In this document: positions 24,693-33,515 of the stretch, piece after piece | How the letters are laid out: each line of letters opens with the position of its first letter | Numbering within the stretch: the stretch's first letter is position 1 | Assembly (NCBI RefSeq): GCF_900115975.1 | Contig: NZ_FOYM01000007.1 | Span: 62,001-126,000, forward strand | Direction: 5' to 3' | DNA length: 64,000 nucleotides | Source: Desulfoscipio geothermicus DSM 3669 | Lineage (GTDB): Bacteria > Bacillota > Desulfotomaculia > Desulfotomaculales > Desulfallaceae | The notes under the pieces: generated by a model | Database searches by the model: none | The model's input: only the letters and a program-made list of their open reading frames with translations | Told to the model about the DNA's origin: nothing | Position numbers and translations under genes: made by a program

Positions 24693-25865
24693 ATGGAACT
24701 GGCACGTAGAATACAGAATTTAAGTTCGGCTATTTTCAATGAGATGGAAGAAATAAAGAAACAGGTGGAGCAAAAGGGAATTGAAGTAATTAATTTAGGG
24801 GTGGGCAGCCCGGACCTACCGCCGGCGCCGCATATTGTTGAGGCCATGCATCGGGCGCTGGATAACCCGGGTAATTACCACTACCCGCTGGTGGGTAAGC
24901 CGGAATTGCACCGGGCGGTGACCGCGTGGTACAGGAAAAGATTCGGCGTGGAACTGGACCCGGATAATGAGGTGCTGGCTTTGATGGGCTCACAGGACGG
25001 TCTGGCCCATATTGCCATGGCCTACATCAACCCCGGGGATATTGCCTTGGTTCCCGACCCCGGTTACCCCATTTATGCATGCAGCATACTGCTGGCGGAG
25101 GGGAAAATTTACCCCATGCCCCTGCTGGCGAAAAACAACTTTTTGCCGGACCTCAAAGCCATTCCGGAGGAGGTGGCCAGACAGGCCAAATTACTATGGG
25201 TCAATTACCCCAATAATCCGGTGGCGGCCGCAGCCGACAGGGATTTTTTCACTTCCCTGGTGGATTTTGCCCGGGAGTACGACATCCTGGTTTGCCATGA
25301 TATCGCATACTGCGAACTTGCCTTTGATGGTTTCAAACCAATTAGTTTTTTGGAAATTACCGGTGCCCGGGAAGTGGGGATAGAGTTTTACTCATTGTCC
25401 AAAACCTATAATATGGCCGGCTGCCGCATCGGGTTTGCGGTGGGGAATGCGGAAATATTGCAGGGTTTGAACCGGGTGAAAACAAATATTGATTACGGGG
25501 TTTTCAATGTGGTTCAGGAAGCGGGTATAGCCGCGCTGGAAGGTCCTCAGGATTGTGTGCGCGAAAATGCTGAAACTTACCGCCGGCGCAGGGATGTGCT
25601 GGTGGACGGATTGGCCCGGCTGGGCTGGAAGGTGCCCCGCCCCAGGGCGTCAATGTTTGTTTGGGCCCCGCTGCCGGAGGGATTTAACTGCACGGCCAGG
25701 GAATTTGCCCTGCAGTTATTACACCAGACCGGCGTGCTGGTTATACCGGGCACTGCTTTCGGGGAGCAGGGCGAGGGGTACCTGCGGATCGCGCTGGTCA
25801 GGGAAGAGAATGTACTGGCCCGGGCGGTGCGCCGTATTGGGGAATTTCTGCGCGCCGGGGCATAA
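24693..25865 (+). CDS. PLP aminotransferase, LL-diaminopimelate aminotransferase-like
   Basis: A 390-residue class I/II fold-type I aminotransferase. It shows INLGVGSPDLPP, YHYPLVGKPELHRAV, a PDPGYPIY block, NYPNNPVAA, and the PLP Lys in SLSKTYNMAGCRIGFAVGN. The overall pattern is closest to the DapL group, which makes LL-DAP directly from tetrahydrodipicolinate; that would fit the dapA gene in this window, but alanine or aspartate aminotransferase cannot be excluded. ATG 24693 is chosen, with GGGGGAGA upstream; an in-frame GTG at 24675 lacks a good site. It is a separate unit from the PHP gene (57-base gap with a short GC-rich palindrome). Confidence 0.82.
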   Translation: MELARRIQNLSSAIFNEMEEIKKQVEQKGIEVINLGVGSPDLPPAPHIVEAMHRALDNPGNYHYPLVGKPELHRAVTAWYRKRFGVELDPDNEVLALMGSQDGLAHIAMAYINPGDIALVPDPGYPIYACSILLAEGKIYPMPLLAKNNFLPDLKAIPEEVARQAKLLWVNYPNNPVAAAADRDFFTSLVDFAREYDILVCHDIAYCELAFDGFKPISFLEITGAREVGIEFYSLSKTYNMAGCRIGFAVGNAEILQGLNRVKTNIDYGVFNVVQEAGIAALEGPQDCVRENAETYRRRRDVLVDGLARLGWKVPRPRASMFVWAPLPEGFNCTAREFALQLLHQTGVLVIPGTAFGEQGEGYLRIALVREENVLARAVRRIGEFLRAGA

Positions 25866-25938
25866 ACCGGCATCATGTCTATTTAACCGCCCCCCGGCAT
25901 ATAATAATAACGAAAAAGCCGGTCAAGGTGGTGGTGCG

Positions 25939-26202
25939 ATGGAGGAGTACCCGGATGTGAAGTATTTCCAGCGCAGAATACAGGAACTGGAAGAAAAAGT
26001 CGACCAACTCCGTCTCAGCCGCAGGGTGCTAATGAATTTAATAGAAAAAATGGAAAAAGAAAGGGCTTTCTTTCTGGCCAGGCTGGAGAAGGAAAACCGT
26101 CGTTTGCATAAAGATAATTATAAGTATGCTTGCTGGTTGTTGAAGAAAAACAGGCAGATCGTGGAACTACAATCAAAACTGGAGGGACAGTCGAATTCTT
26201 AA
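25939..26202 (+). CDS. Small coiled-coil protein
   Basis: An 87-residue, highly charged protein that is almost entirely predicted helix, with heptad-like repeats (FQRRIQELEEKVDQL, then FFLARLEKENRRLHK). It has one Cys and no membrane segment. ATG 25939 lies behind AAGGTGGTG; the open frame upstream is only the overlap with the aminotransferase gene in another frame. A terminator follows. Function unknown; it resembles small translation- or septum-associated coiled-coil proteins only in composition. Confidence 0.7.
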   Translation: MEEYPDVKYFQRRIQELEEKVDQLRLSRRVLMNLIEKMEKERAFFLARLEKENRRLHKDNYKYACWLLKKNRQIVELQSKLEGQSNS

Positions 26203-26215
26203 AATTGAACCTGTT

Positions 26216-26240
26216 GACCCGGATAAAGGGTCTTTTTTTT
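26216..26240 (+). terminator. Rho-independent terminator after the coiled-coil gene
   Basis: GACCC (26216-26220) and GGGTC (26228-26232), followed by eight Ts. Confidence 0.85.
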
Positions 26241-26248
26241 GCGAAATA

Positions 26249-26257
26249 TGGTATAAT
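26249..26257 (+). promoter_or_regulatory. Extended -10 promoter for the DUF3842 gene
   Basis: TGGTATAAT is TG-N-TATAAT; no convincing -35. It lies 18 bases before ATG 26276, which would leave a very short leader. Confidence 0.5.
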
Positions 26258-26275
26258 GCAGTATGAGGTGTTATT

Positions 26276-26689
26276 ATGAAGATTGCCGTTATAGACGGCC
26301 AGGGTGGCGGTATCGGTAAACACATCATGGACAGGCTGAGGCGGGAACTGCCTGATAATATTGAACTTTTGGCCCTGGGCACCAACGCCCTGGCGACGTC
26401 GGTAATGATCCGCTCCGGAGCCAATGAGGGTGCGACGGGGGAAAACGCGCTGATTTATAATGCCGACAAGGTTGACCTGATTGTCGGGCCCATTAGTATC
26501 ATGTTTCCCCACGCCATGTCCGGGGAAATGACCCCACGCATGGCCGAGGCTATTGCCGGCAGCCCGGCGCCGAAAGTGCTGCTTCCACTGACTCGTTCCG
26601 GGGTGAACATTGTGGGGATGAAAGCAGAGCCCCTGCCGCACCTGATTGATGAATTGGTTAAAAAGGTCAAGGAATTGGTGGAAAACTGA
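26276..26689 (+). CDS. DUF3842 family protein
   Basis: A 137-residue protein recognised as DUF3842. It has a Rossmann-like start (KIAVIDGQGGGIGKHIM), LLALGTNALATSVMIRSGA and VDLIVGPISIMFPHAMSGEMTP. The Gly-rich loop GQGGGIGK suggests nucleotide binding. No reaction is established. It lies immediately upstream of the cobalamin riboswitch but on its own promoter, so a link with B12 is only positional. Confidence 0.8.
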   Translation: MKIAVIDGQGGGIGKHIMDRLRRELPDNIELLALGTNALATSVMIRSGANEGATGENALIYNADKVDLIVGPISIMFPHAMSGEMTPRMAEAIAGSPAPKVLLPLTRSGVNIVGMKAEPLPHLIDELVKKVKELVEN

Positions 26690-26728
26690 TAATTTACTGC
26701 TATATAAGAAATGAATATTGGGGAATAT

Positions 26729-26932
26729 CGGGTTCACAGGTGCCCCGGTCATGGTACGGTTTTAGCGACCGCACCCGGGGAGAATAGGGAATCAGGTTAA
26801 GCCTGAGCGGTCTCCGCCACTGTAAACGGGTAGTTTACCTTAGCTAGTAGTTCCTAAATGCTAGTGCAAGCCACTCTGCGGAGGAAGGCGTAAGGTTGAC
26901 AGTGACCCGTAAGCCAGGATACCTGCCTGTGA
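26729..26932 (+). promoter_or_regulatory. Cobalamin riboswitch
   Basis: About 200 nt with the class hallmarks: CAGGTGCCCC at the 5' side, GAATAGGGAA (26781-26790 region), CCGCCACTGTAA, GCCACTCTGCGGAGGAAGGCG, and the B12 box AAGCCAGGATACCTGCC near 26911-26927. It binds adenosylcobalamin and shuts off the downstream genes when B12 is plentiful. It precedes the cob operon directly. Confidence 0.96.
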
Positions 26933-26987
26933 ACGGGCCAGCACCCTGCGTGAGAAAGGGAGTGGCTTTCTTTGATTGGCGGCGCTG

Positions 26988-27025
26988 AAAACTCCAGTCT
27001 GGAAAGCTGGGGTTTTTGCTTTTTT
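26988..27025 (+). terminator. Riboswitch expression-platform terminator
   Basis: AAAACTCCAG (26988-26997) pairs over 10 bp with CTGGGGTTTT (27007-27016, one G-U), and a second T tract follows to 27025. It lies about 55 bases after the riboswitch and 90 before cobU, so control is probably by transcription termination. Confidence 0.85.
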
Positions 27026-27112
27026 GTAACAGTGTCTTGGGGCGGGAACAGCGTTAACGGCGAGGATGCTTCAAGCATAACGCATGTGAAAATGCCGGAG
27101 GAGGATTGTATT

Positions 27113-27697
27113 TTGCCCAGGGGAGAAATAATGCTGGTTATCGGTGGCGCACGTAGCGGAAAAAGCGAGTGGGCCGAGGAATTGGTCAAAGCGCGGGGCG
27201 ACAGTGTGATTTACGTTGCCACCGCTGGAATTAACGATGCTGAGATGGCCGAGCGGGTTAGACGGCACCGCGAACGCCGCCCCGCGGGCTGGCGGACCGT
27301 AGAGGAAACGCATCAATTGGCCGGTGTTTTAAACGCTGCGCCTGCCGGCTCAGTAGTTTTAATTGATTGTCTGACTGTCTGGATGTCGAACTTGCTGTTG
27401 GATGAATCGCTCCCCCGCCGGGGGGCCGCCGGTGCTGAAAAGGAAGAATACATTTTGCAAGAGGCGGGGCGGATTGTGGACGCTGCCCGCCGCAGAGAAC
27501 TTTATTTGGTAATGGTCAGCAACGAGGTGGGCTGTGGCCTGGTGCCGGATAATGCGCTGGGTAGGCTTTACCGGGATATTGCCGGCCGGGTCAACCGGCG
27601 GCTGGCAGAACTGGCCGACCGGGTGTATTATGTGGTGGCGGGTATACCGCTGGATTTGCAGGCGCTGGCAATAACTAAAGCAAAGGGGAGGGTGTAA
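27113..27697 (+). CDS. cobU: Adenosylcobinamide kinase/phosphate guanylyltransferase
   Basis: Bifunctional enzyme that phosphorylates adenosylcobinamide and adds GMP in nucleotide-loop assembly. It is 194 residues. The P-loop GGARSGKSEWAEEL is near residue 11, RVRRHRERRPAGWRTVEE follows, and NEVGCGLVP marks the family. TTG 27113 is preferred because GGAGGAGG lies eight bases upstream; ATG 27131, six codons later, is the alternative. It is the first gene behind the cobalamin riboswitch and terminator; the cobQ start is one base after its stop. Confidence 0.92.
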   Translation: MPRGEIMLVIGGARSGKSEWAEELVKARGDSVIYVATAGINDAEMAERVRRHRERRPAGWRTVEETHQLAGVLNAAPAGSVVLIDCLTVWMSNLLLDESLPRRGAAGAEKEEYILQEAGRIVDAARRRELYLVMVSNEVGCGLVPDNALGRLYRDIAGRVNRRLAELADRVYYVVAGIPLDLQALAITKAKGRV

Positions 27698-27698
27698 T

Positions 27699-29231
27699 AT
27701 GCCGGCCAGAACAATCATGGTGCAGGGAACGGCCTCGCATGCCGGCAAAAGCGTTTTGGCGGCAGCGCTATGCCGCATTTTTCAACAGGATGGTTATAAA
27801 GTGGCTCCTTTCAAGTCGCAGAATATGGCCCTGAATTCCTATGTTACCGCCGACGGTGGGGAAATGGGACGGGCCCAGGTGGTGCAGGCCGAGGCGGCCG
27901 GTATTCCGCCGCATGTAGATATGAACCCGGTTTTATTAAAGCCTACCGGCAACGCCTCCTCCCAGGTGGTGGTACTGGGCAAGCCGTTGGGTAATTACAC
28001 GGCTCATAACTATCATAACGAGCTAACCGTAAAGTTGTGGGGGGTGGTTGTCCAAGCACTGTCCCGCCTGCGGCAAAACTATGATATTGTAGTTATTGAA
28101 GGAGCCGGCAGCCCGGCGGAAATCAACTTGCAGAGTACAGAAATCGTCAATATGCGGGTGGCCCGGGAGGCCGGGGCACCGGTGCTGCTGGTGGCCGATA
28201 TAGACCGGGGCGGAGCCATGGCCTCGGTGGTGGGCACCCTGGAATTGCTTGACCCCGTAGACCGGGCCAGGGTTAAAGGGGTGGTGATAAATAAGTTTCG
28301 CGGCGACGTATCCTTGTTTCAACCGGCTATAGATTTTTTGGAACGGAAAACGGGGGTGCCGGTGTGTGGAGTGGTGCCTTACATGGAAAGACTGCGCATC
28401 CAGGATGAGGACTCGGTGGTTATTGATGAGAAGATTTACCGGGTCGATGATAAGGCCGGCCCGGTAGAAGTGGCCGTAATGCGAATCCCCCGCATATCCA
28501 ACTTTACAGATTTTGACCTCCTGGAAAACGAACCGGATGTGAGTCTGCGTTACGTGACAAACAAAAGTGAACTGGGCCAGCCCGACCTGGTAATTATACC
28601 GGGTAGCAAAAATACCATTGAGGATTTAATATTTCTCAAAAAAAAGGGTCTGGCGGGAGAAATAGTGCGTTTGGCTAAAAGCGGTGTGCCCGTGGTCGGT
28701 ATTTGCGGTGGTTTTCAAATGTTGGGCAACGAACTGCATGACCCCGACAGCACAGAATCCAGTATAGAACATATTTCCGGCCTGGGACTATTGGACATCA
28801 AGACAACTTTCAACCGGGAGAAGATTACCAATCAGGTTCGGGCCGTGGTGGCCGGGCAAGGTGAATTTTTGGCGGGTTTTAGGGGCCAACTGGCTGGTTA
28901 TGAGATCCATATGGGCCAGTCCGAATTAGGCGACGGGACCAAAGCTGCATTTATCATCCAAAACCGCTCGGGCCGGGAGATGCATGTGCCGGACGGCGCC
29001 GAAGGCAACGGGGGCACCGTGTGGGGGACGTATATTCACGGCATTTTTGACAATGATGCTTTCAGACGGCACCTGATCAATGTGTTGCGCAGACGGAAGG
29101 GCCTGAAGGAAGAAGTTGAGGTGCCGGTAACCAAAATAGCAGACATCAAAGAAACAGAATATAACAGGCTGGCCGACATGGTGCGCCGAAGCTTGAATAT
29201 GGAACTAATTTATAAATTATTGAATAAGTAG
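27699..29231 (+). CDS. cobQ: Cobyric acid synthase
   Basis: Glutamine-dependent amidation of adenosylcobyrinic acid a,c-diamide at four side chains (CobQ/CbiP). It is 510 residues: N-terminal dethiobiotin-synthase-like ATPase domain (GTASHAGKSVLAAALCR, FKSQNMALNSYVT) and C-terminal triad glutaminase domain with the nucleophile Cys in GICGGFQML (about residue 340) and the His in the C-terminal WGTYIHGIFDN. Packed tightly within the cob operon. Confidence 0.96.
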   Translation: MPARTIMVQGTASHAGKSVLAAALCRIFQQDGYKVAPFKSQNMALNSYVTADGGEMGRAQVVQAEAAGIPPHVDMNPVLLKPTGNASSQVVVLGKPLGNYTAHNYHNELTVKLWGVVVQALSRLRQNYDIVVIEGAGSPAEINLQSTEIVNMRVAREAGAPVLLVADIDRGGAMASVVGTLELLDPVDRARVKGVVINKFRGDVSLFQPAIDFLERKTGVPVCGVVPYMERLRIQDEDSVVIDEKIYRVDDKAGPVEVAVMRIPRISNFTDFDLLENEPDVSLRYVTNKSELGQPDLVIIPGSKNTIEDLIFLKKKGLAGEIVRLAKSGVPVVGICGGFQMLGNELHDPDSTESSIEHISGLGLLDIKTTFNREKITNQVRAVVAGQGEFLAGFRGQLAGYEIHMGQSELGDGTKAAFIIQNRSGREMHVPDGAEGNGGTVWGTYIHGIFDNDAFRRHLINVLRRRKGLKEEVEVPVTKIADIKETEYNRLADMVRRSLNMELIYKLLNK

Positions 29232-29238
29232 GTTGTGT

Positions 29239-30219
29239 ATGGAAATTATTGCGCTGCAAATCGTCATTGGCTATATAATAGATTTAATGATGGGTGACCC
29301 GCCCCGGATACCTCATCCCGTGGTGTTCATCGGCCGGGGCATCGCCTGCCTGGAAAGGGCGGCGCGTAAATGGTTCAACAAACCCGCGGGTTTGAAGGTG
29401 GCGGGTGTCGGCATAGCCCTGATAATCACGGCGGGAAGTTATGCAACCACCGCCTTGATTCTGTGGGCTGCCTGGCAGGTGCACTATTACTTGTTTTTGA
29501 TGGCCGGGACCTGGTTGATTTCCACAACCATAGCCACCAGGGGCCTGGCCGACGCTGCGCTGGAAATCAGGCGCGTGCTGGCTTCCGGAGATCTGGCGCT
29601 GGCCCGGCAGCGGGTGGGGTGGATAGTGGGCAGGGATACAGGAACCATGTCTGGTAATGACGTGGTGCGCGCCACCGTGGAAACGGTGGCTGAAAATTTA
29701 AATGATGCCGTGGTGGCGCCGTTATTCTATGCCTGCATCGGTGGCCCCGCCCTGGCCATGGCTTACCGGGCCGTTAATACCCTGGATTCCATGATGGGTT
29801 ACAAGAATGAAAAATACTTGCACCTGGGGTGGGCGTCAGCTAGGCTGGACGATATAGCCGGGTATATTCCGGCCCGCCTGACGGGATTGCTGCTGTTAAT
29901 GGTCGCCTGGCTGTCCAACCGGGACTGGCGGCGGGCCCTGGCGGTGTGGCGGCGGGACGCCGCGTTGCACTCCAGCCCGAACAGCGGGATTCCCGAATCG
30001 GTAATGGCCGGCGCATTGGGGATAAGGTTGGGCGGCAGAAATGTTTACGGCGGGGTTGTTACATTTCGTGCTTACATGGGCGACCAGGTGGAGCAATTCA
30101 GGCCTGATCACATCACCCGGTCCGTGGACATGCTTTACGAAGCGGCCGCTGCGGCAGTAATATCCTTTACGGCGCTGTTGCTGATTGTACAGACATTTTA
30201 CCCGGGTTTTTCCAGGTGA
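29239..30219 (+). CDS. cbiB: Adenosylcobinamide-phosphate synthase
   Basis: Integral membrane protein joining the aminopropanol (phosphate) arm to cobyric acid. It is 326 residues with about five transmembrane segments. Family blocks: DLMMGDPPRIPHPVVFIGR near the start, ETVAENLNDAVVAPLFY, AMAYRAVNTLDSMMGYKNE, and LHSSPNSGIPESVMAGALG. ATG 29239 is taken as start; a TTG two codons earlier is in frame. Confidence 0.95.
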   Translation: MEIIALQIVIGYIIDLMMGDPPRIPHPVVFIGRGIACLERAARKWFNKPAGLKVAGVGIALIITAGSYATTALILWAAWQVHYYLFLMAGTWLISTTIATRGLADAALEIRRVLASGDLALARQRVGWIVGRDTGTMSGNDVVRATVETVAENLNDAVVAPLFYACIGGPALAMAYRAVNTLDSMMGYKNEKYLHLGWASARLDDIAGYIPARLTGLLLLMVAWLSNRDWRRALAVWRRDAALHSSPNSGIPESVMAGALGIRLGGRNVYGGVVTFRAYMGDQVEQFRPDHITRSVDMLYEAAAAAVISFTALLLIVQTFYPGFSR

Positions 30220-30239
30220 GGTCGGAAGGAGAATGGGTA

Positions 30240-31625
30240 GTGCATAAAATACCGCGCGTTATGATCGCCGGCACGCACAGTGGGGCCGGCAAAACCACTA
30301 TTGCCACGGCTGTAATGGCTATGTTGCACGGAAAGGGCTTGCGGGTGCAACCCTACAAGGTGGGTCCCGATTACATTGACCCGGGTTTTCACCGGGCAGC
30401 CACCGGCCGGGTATCCCGCAACCTGGATACTTTTTTCCTGGGCGAGGCCGGGGTCAAGGAAGTGTTTGTCAGGTCGGCGGCCGGCGCCGATATTTGCGTA
30501 ATTGAAGGGGTTATGGGGCTGTACGACGGAATCGGCGCCGGGGACGAAGGCAGTTCCGCCCGGGTGGCCAAAATTTTGGGTTGCCCGGTAATTCTGGTGG
30601 TGGATGCCCGGTCCATGGCCCGCAGCGCTGCGGCAGTTGTCTGGGGGTACGCCAACCTGCCCGGCGGGGTTTCCTTGGCCGGTGTCGTATTAAATCGGGT
30701 GGGCAGTGAGCGGCATTTCAATATTTTAACCGAGGCCATTGAGGAAAAGACCGGTGTGCCGGTCCTGGGCGGTATTTTGCGGGATCACGCCCTGCATATG
30801 CCGGAAAGGCACCTGGGGCTGGTGCCCAGTGTAGAAAATGAACAAATAAGAGAGGTTATGGATATTCTGGCGGAACGGGTGGCCAAAGGTGTATCCGCGG
30901 AAAAACTGGTTAACCTGGCTCGGAGCGCTCCGGCGTTGGGCGCGGAGGAAAACATTTTCGCGGTTGAGCCCGGTGAACCTGTTCGGTTGGGCATTGTCAG
31001 GGACAGTGCCTTTAACTTTTATTACCAGGACGGCCTGGACTTGCTATCGGCCATGGGGGCCGAATTGGTGTACTGCAGCGCTCTGGCGGATCGAGCTTTG
31101 CCGGAGCGGGTGGACGGGCTTTATATTGGCGGTGGTTTCCCGGAAATGTTTATTGAGCAACTGGCGGATAACCGCCCCTTCATTGATGATCTTAAACGCC
31201 GGGTTATCACGGGGTTGCCCGTTTACGCCGAATGCGGCGGGTTAATGTACCTGTGCCGGTCCATCGCGGATTTTTCCGGGCGGGAGCATGCCGGTGCGGG
31301 AATACTGCCCGCCCGGTGTCGGATGGAGAAAAAACGGGTGGCTCTGGGGTATGTAAAGGCCACCGCACTGCGGGACAATGTGCTGGTGCCCAAGGGGGCC
31401 GCGCTACGGGGGCATGAGTTTCATTATTCCAGTATCACCGGGCAAAATTTGACGCCTGGTTGGGAATTGCGCAAACCCGGCGCAGCTACCGGTCGCCCGG
31501 ACGGTCATGCCGCCGGGAATGTGCTGGCCGGCTATCTGCACATTCACTTTGCCGGTTCACCGGATGCGGCCCGCGGGTTTATAAAGTCATGCGCTGATTA
31601 CCGCCGCCGCGTCGTGAGGGAGTAA
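30240..31625 (+). CDS. cbiA: Cobyrinate a,c-diamide synthase
   Basis: Amidates cobyrinic acid at positions a and c (CbiA/CobB). It is 461 residues from GTG 30240, preceded by GGAAGGAGA. The N-terminal P-loop is GTHSGAGKTT, followed by PDYIDPGFH, EGVMGLYDG and VVDARSMARS. The C-terminal glutaminase has Cys about 331 in AECGGLMYL and the HEFHYS/HIHF region. A GTG at 30216 is in frame but lies before the ribosome-binding site. It stands late in the pathway order but within the same operon. Confidence 0.95.
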   Translation: MHKIPRVMIAGTHSGAGKTTIATAVMAMLHGKGLRVQPYKVGPDYIDPGFHRAATGRVSRNLDTFFLGEAGVKEVFVRSAAGADICVIEGVMGLYDGIGAGDEGSSARVAKILGCPVILVVDARSMARSAAAVVWGYANLPGGVSLAGVVLNRVGSERHFNILTEAIEEKTGVPVLGGILRDHALHMPERHLGLVPSVENEQIREVMDILAERVAKGVSAEKLVNLARSAPALGAEENIFAVEPGEPVRLGIVRDSAFNFYYQDGLDLLSAMGAELVYCSALADRALPERVDGLYIGGGFPEMFIEQLADNRPFIDDLKRRVITGLPVYAECGGLMYLCRSIADFSGREHAGAGILPARCRMEKKRVALGYVKATALRDNVLVPKGAALRGHEFHYSSITGQNLTPGWELRKPGAATGRPDGHAAGNVLAGYLHIHFAGSPDAARGFIKSCADYRRRVVRE

Positions 31626-31626
31626 T

Positions 31627-32394
31627 ATGAAACAATTTTGTTTTGCCCTTCAGCACCTGACCAGAATAACATTATATAAAGGAGCATTTGATGAAACGGC
31701 CTTTGGCCGGGCCACGGTGTATTTCCCCGCCGTTGGATTGTTGTTGGCGGTACTGTTGATTCTGGTCAGGGCGGTATTGAGCTATATTTTCCCTGCGCCG
31801 CTGCTGGCGGCCATGTTGGTGGCGGCCATGGTGGTGATGACCGGTGGCCTGCACCTGGACGGTTTTATGGACACTGTGGATGGTGTATTTAGCGGGCGAC
31901 CGCGGGAAAAAAAACTGGAAATCATGCGGGACAGCAGAGTGGGCGCTTTTGGGGCGCTGGCCATGGTATGCCTGCTTTTGCTTAAATATAACATTTTTTT
32001 GTCGCTAAGCGATACACTGACATGGCAGGCCATAATACCGGCTTTGGTGTTGAGCCGGTGGGCAATGGTTTACGCCATTGCCCGTTTCCCCTACGCCCGC
32101 CCGTCAGGCCTGGGCACCCTGTATAAAAAGTATACCGGCGGGAGGGAATTATTGCTGGCCACCGCCAGTACACTTATAATAACCGGCCTGGTTTCCGGCA
32201 TCGCCGGGCTGTTACTGCTGCCGATTGCCTGGGCCTGGGTGCGCTTTACCGGCGGCAAGTTGACTGCCGAGTTGGGTGGGCTGACCGGCGATACATATGG
32301 GGCCACGGCCGAAATGACGGAACTGCTGGTCTACCTGGCGGTTTTCCCTCTTTACGGTTACTGGCCCGGGTTATTTTACAGCTTAAGGTTTTAA
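31627..32394 (+). CDS. cobS: Adenosylcobinamide-GDP ribazoletransferase (cobalamin synthase)
   Basis: Membrane enzyme joining adenosylcobinamide-GDP with alpha-ribazole to give adenosylcobalamin. It is 255 residues, multi-pass. Motifs: GGLHLDGFMDTVDGVFSG with acidic residues that bind metal, MRDSRVGAFG, and GGLTGDTYGA near the C terminus. ATG is one base after the cbiA stop. Confidence 0.95.
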   Translation: MKQFCFALQHLTRITLYKGAFDETAFGRATVYFPAVGLLLAVLLILVRAVLSYIFPAPLLAAMLVAAMVVMTGGLHLDGFMDTVDGVFSGRPREKKLEIMRDSRVGAFGALAMVCLLLLKYNIFLSLSDTLTWQAIIPALVLSRWAMVYAIARFPYARPSGLGTLYKKYTGGRELLLATASTLIITGLVSGIAGLLLLPIAWAWVRFTGGKLTAELGGLTGDTYGATAEMTELLVYLAVFPLYGYWPGLFYSLRF

Positions 32395-32419
32395 AAAATT
32401 TATTGCCGAGGAGTAGATT

Positions 32420-33514
32420 ATGATTTATACGGAATACAGGCACGGCGGCGATGTATTCGGTGCCGCCCGCAAATTTAACCGCCAGCCCCGGGAAATATAC
32501 GATTTCAGCGCAAACATCAACCCGCTGGGTCCTTCCCATCAGGCGTTAAAGGCGATCAAGGACAACCTGGACCTGATAAGTCATTATCCCGACCCGCGCT
32601 GTGCGGAATTGAGAATGGCGCTGTCCCGTTACCTGGATATTCCGCCGGCCAATATGTTGTTGGGCAACGGGGCCTCGGAATTAATCTACCTTCTGGCCCG
32701 TGTTTTGGCTTTCCGCCGGGCTGTGGTTTGCTCGCCCACGTTTGTGGAATACGGTGCGGCGGTTGTCGCCGCCGGGGGGACGGTGGTGGAAGTGCCCATG
32801 GAAGAAAGGGACAACTTTACCCTGCCGGTGTCTAAGATAAAAAAATCCCTGCGGGAGGCAGACAGTGTTTTTATTTGCAATCCCAACAACCCCACCGGTC
32901 GGGCTGAGAAGAAACCGATTATCCAGACCGTTATCAAGGAGGCGCAGGATAGAAATGCCGTTGTGGTGGTGGATGAGGCATTTATTGATTTTGTGGAAAG
33001 ACGGGAACAATACAGTGTCATGTCGCTGCTGCCCAAGTACTCCAAACTGGTTGTGTTGTATTCCATGACCAAATTTTTCGGCATCCCCGGCCTGCGGCTG
33101 GGCGTGTTACTGGGCACTGATTCCCTCGTAAAAAGACTCGAGCCGGCCAAAGACCCGTGGAATGTGAACATGCTGGCGCAAATCGCCGGCACGGCGGCGC
33201 TGGCGGACACTAAGTATATGGAAGAAACCAGGCAGCTTGTCTGGCAGGAAAGGGAATTTCTTTTCAGGGCCATTACCCGCATACCGGGTCTCCAGGCATT
33301 TCCGGGCGACGCCAATTATTTGTTGATCAAGATTGAGGATGACCGAATTTCTTCTTCAGTTTTGGCTGAAAGAACAGCACAGCGGGGCGTCCTGGTGCGT
33401 GATTGCGCCAATTTCGCCGGGTTGGGGCACAATTACATCAGAGTGGCGGTAAAAACCAGGCGGGAAAACGTGGCGTTGTTGAATGCGCTGGCAAAGGCCG
33501 TGAAAGGGGAATAG
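32420..33514 (+). CDS. cobD: L-threonine-O-3-phosphate decarboxylase CobD
   Basis: PLP enzyme that makes (R)-1-aminopropan-2-ol phosphate for the B12 nucleotide loop. It is 364 residues and similar to HisC. HGGDVFGAARKF and DFSANINPLGP at the N terminus are typical of CobD rather than histidinol-phosphate aminotransferase. NPNNPTGR and the PLP Lys in YSMTKFFGIPGLRLG are present. Location in the cob operon supports the assignment. Confidence 0.92.
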   Translation: MIYTEYRHGGDVFGAARKFNRQPREIYDFSANINPLGPSHQALKAIKDNLDLISHYPDPRCAELRMALSRYLDIPPANMLLGNGASELIYLLARVLAFRRAVVCSPTFVEYGAAVVAAGGTVVEVPMEERDNFTLPVSKIKKSLREADSVFICNPNNPTGRAEKKPIIQTVIKEAQDRNAVVVVDEAFIDFVERREQYSVMSLLPKYSKLVVLYSMTKFFGIPGLRLGVLLGTDSLVKRLEPAKDPWNVNMLAQIAGTAALADTKYMEETRQLVWQEREFLFRAITRIPGLQAFPGDANYLLIKIEDDRISSSVLAERTAQRGVLVRDCANFAGLGHNYIRVAVKTRRENVALLNALAKAVKGE

Positions 33515-33515
33515 T

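Noticed and set aside
25555-25938. Upstream extension of the small coiled-coil protein
   Set aside because: It overlaps the aminotransferase gene in another frame; the ribosome-binding site sits before ATG 25939.
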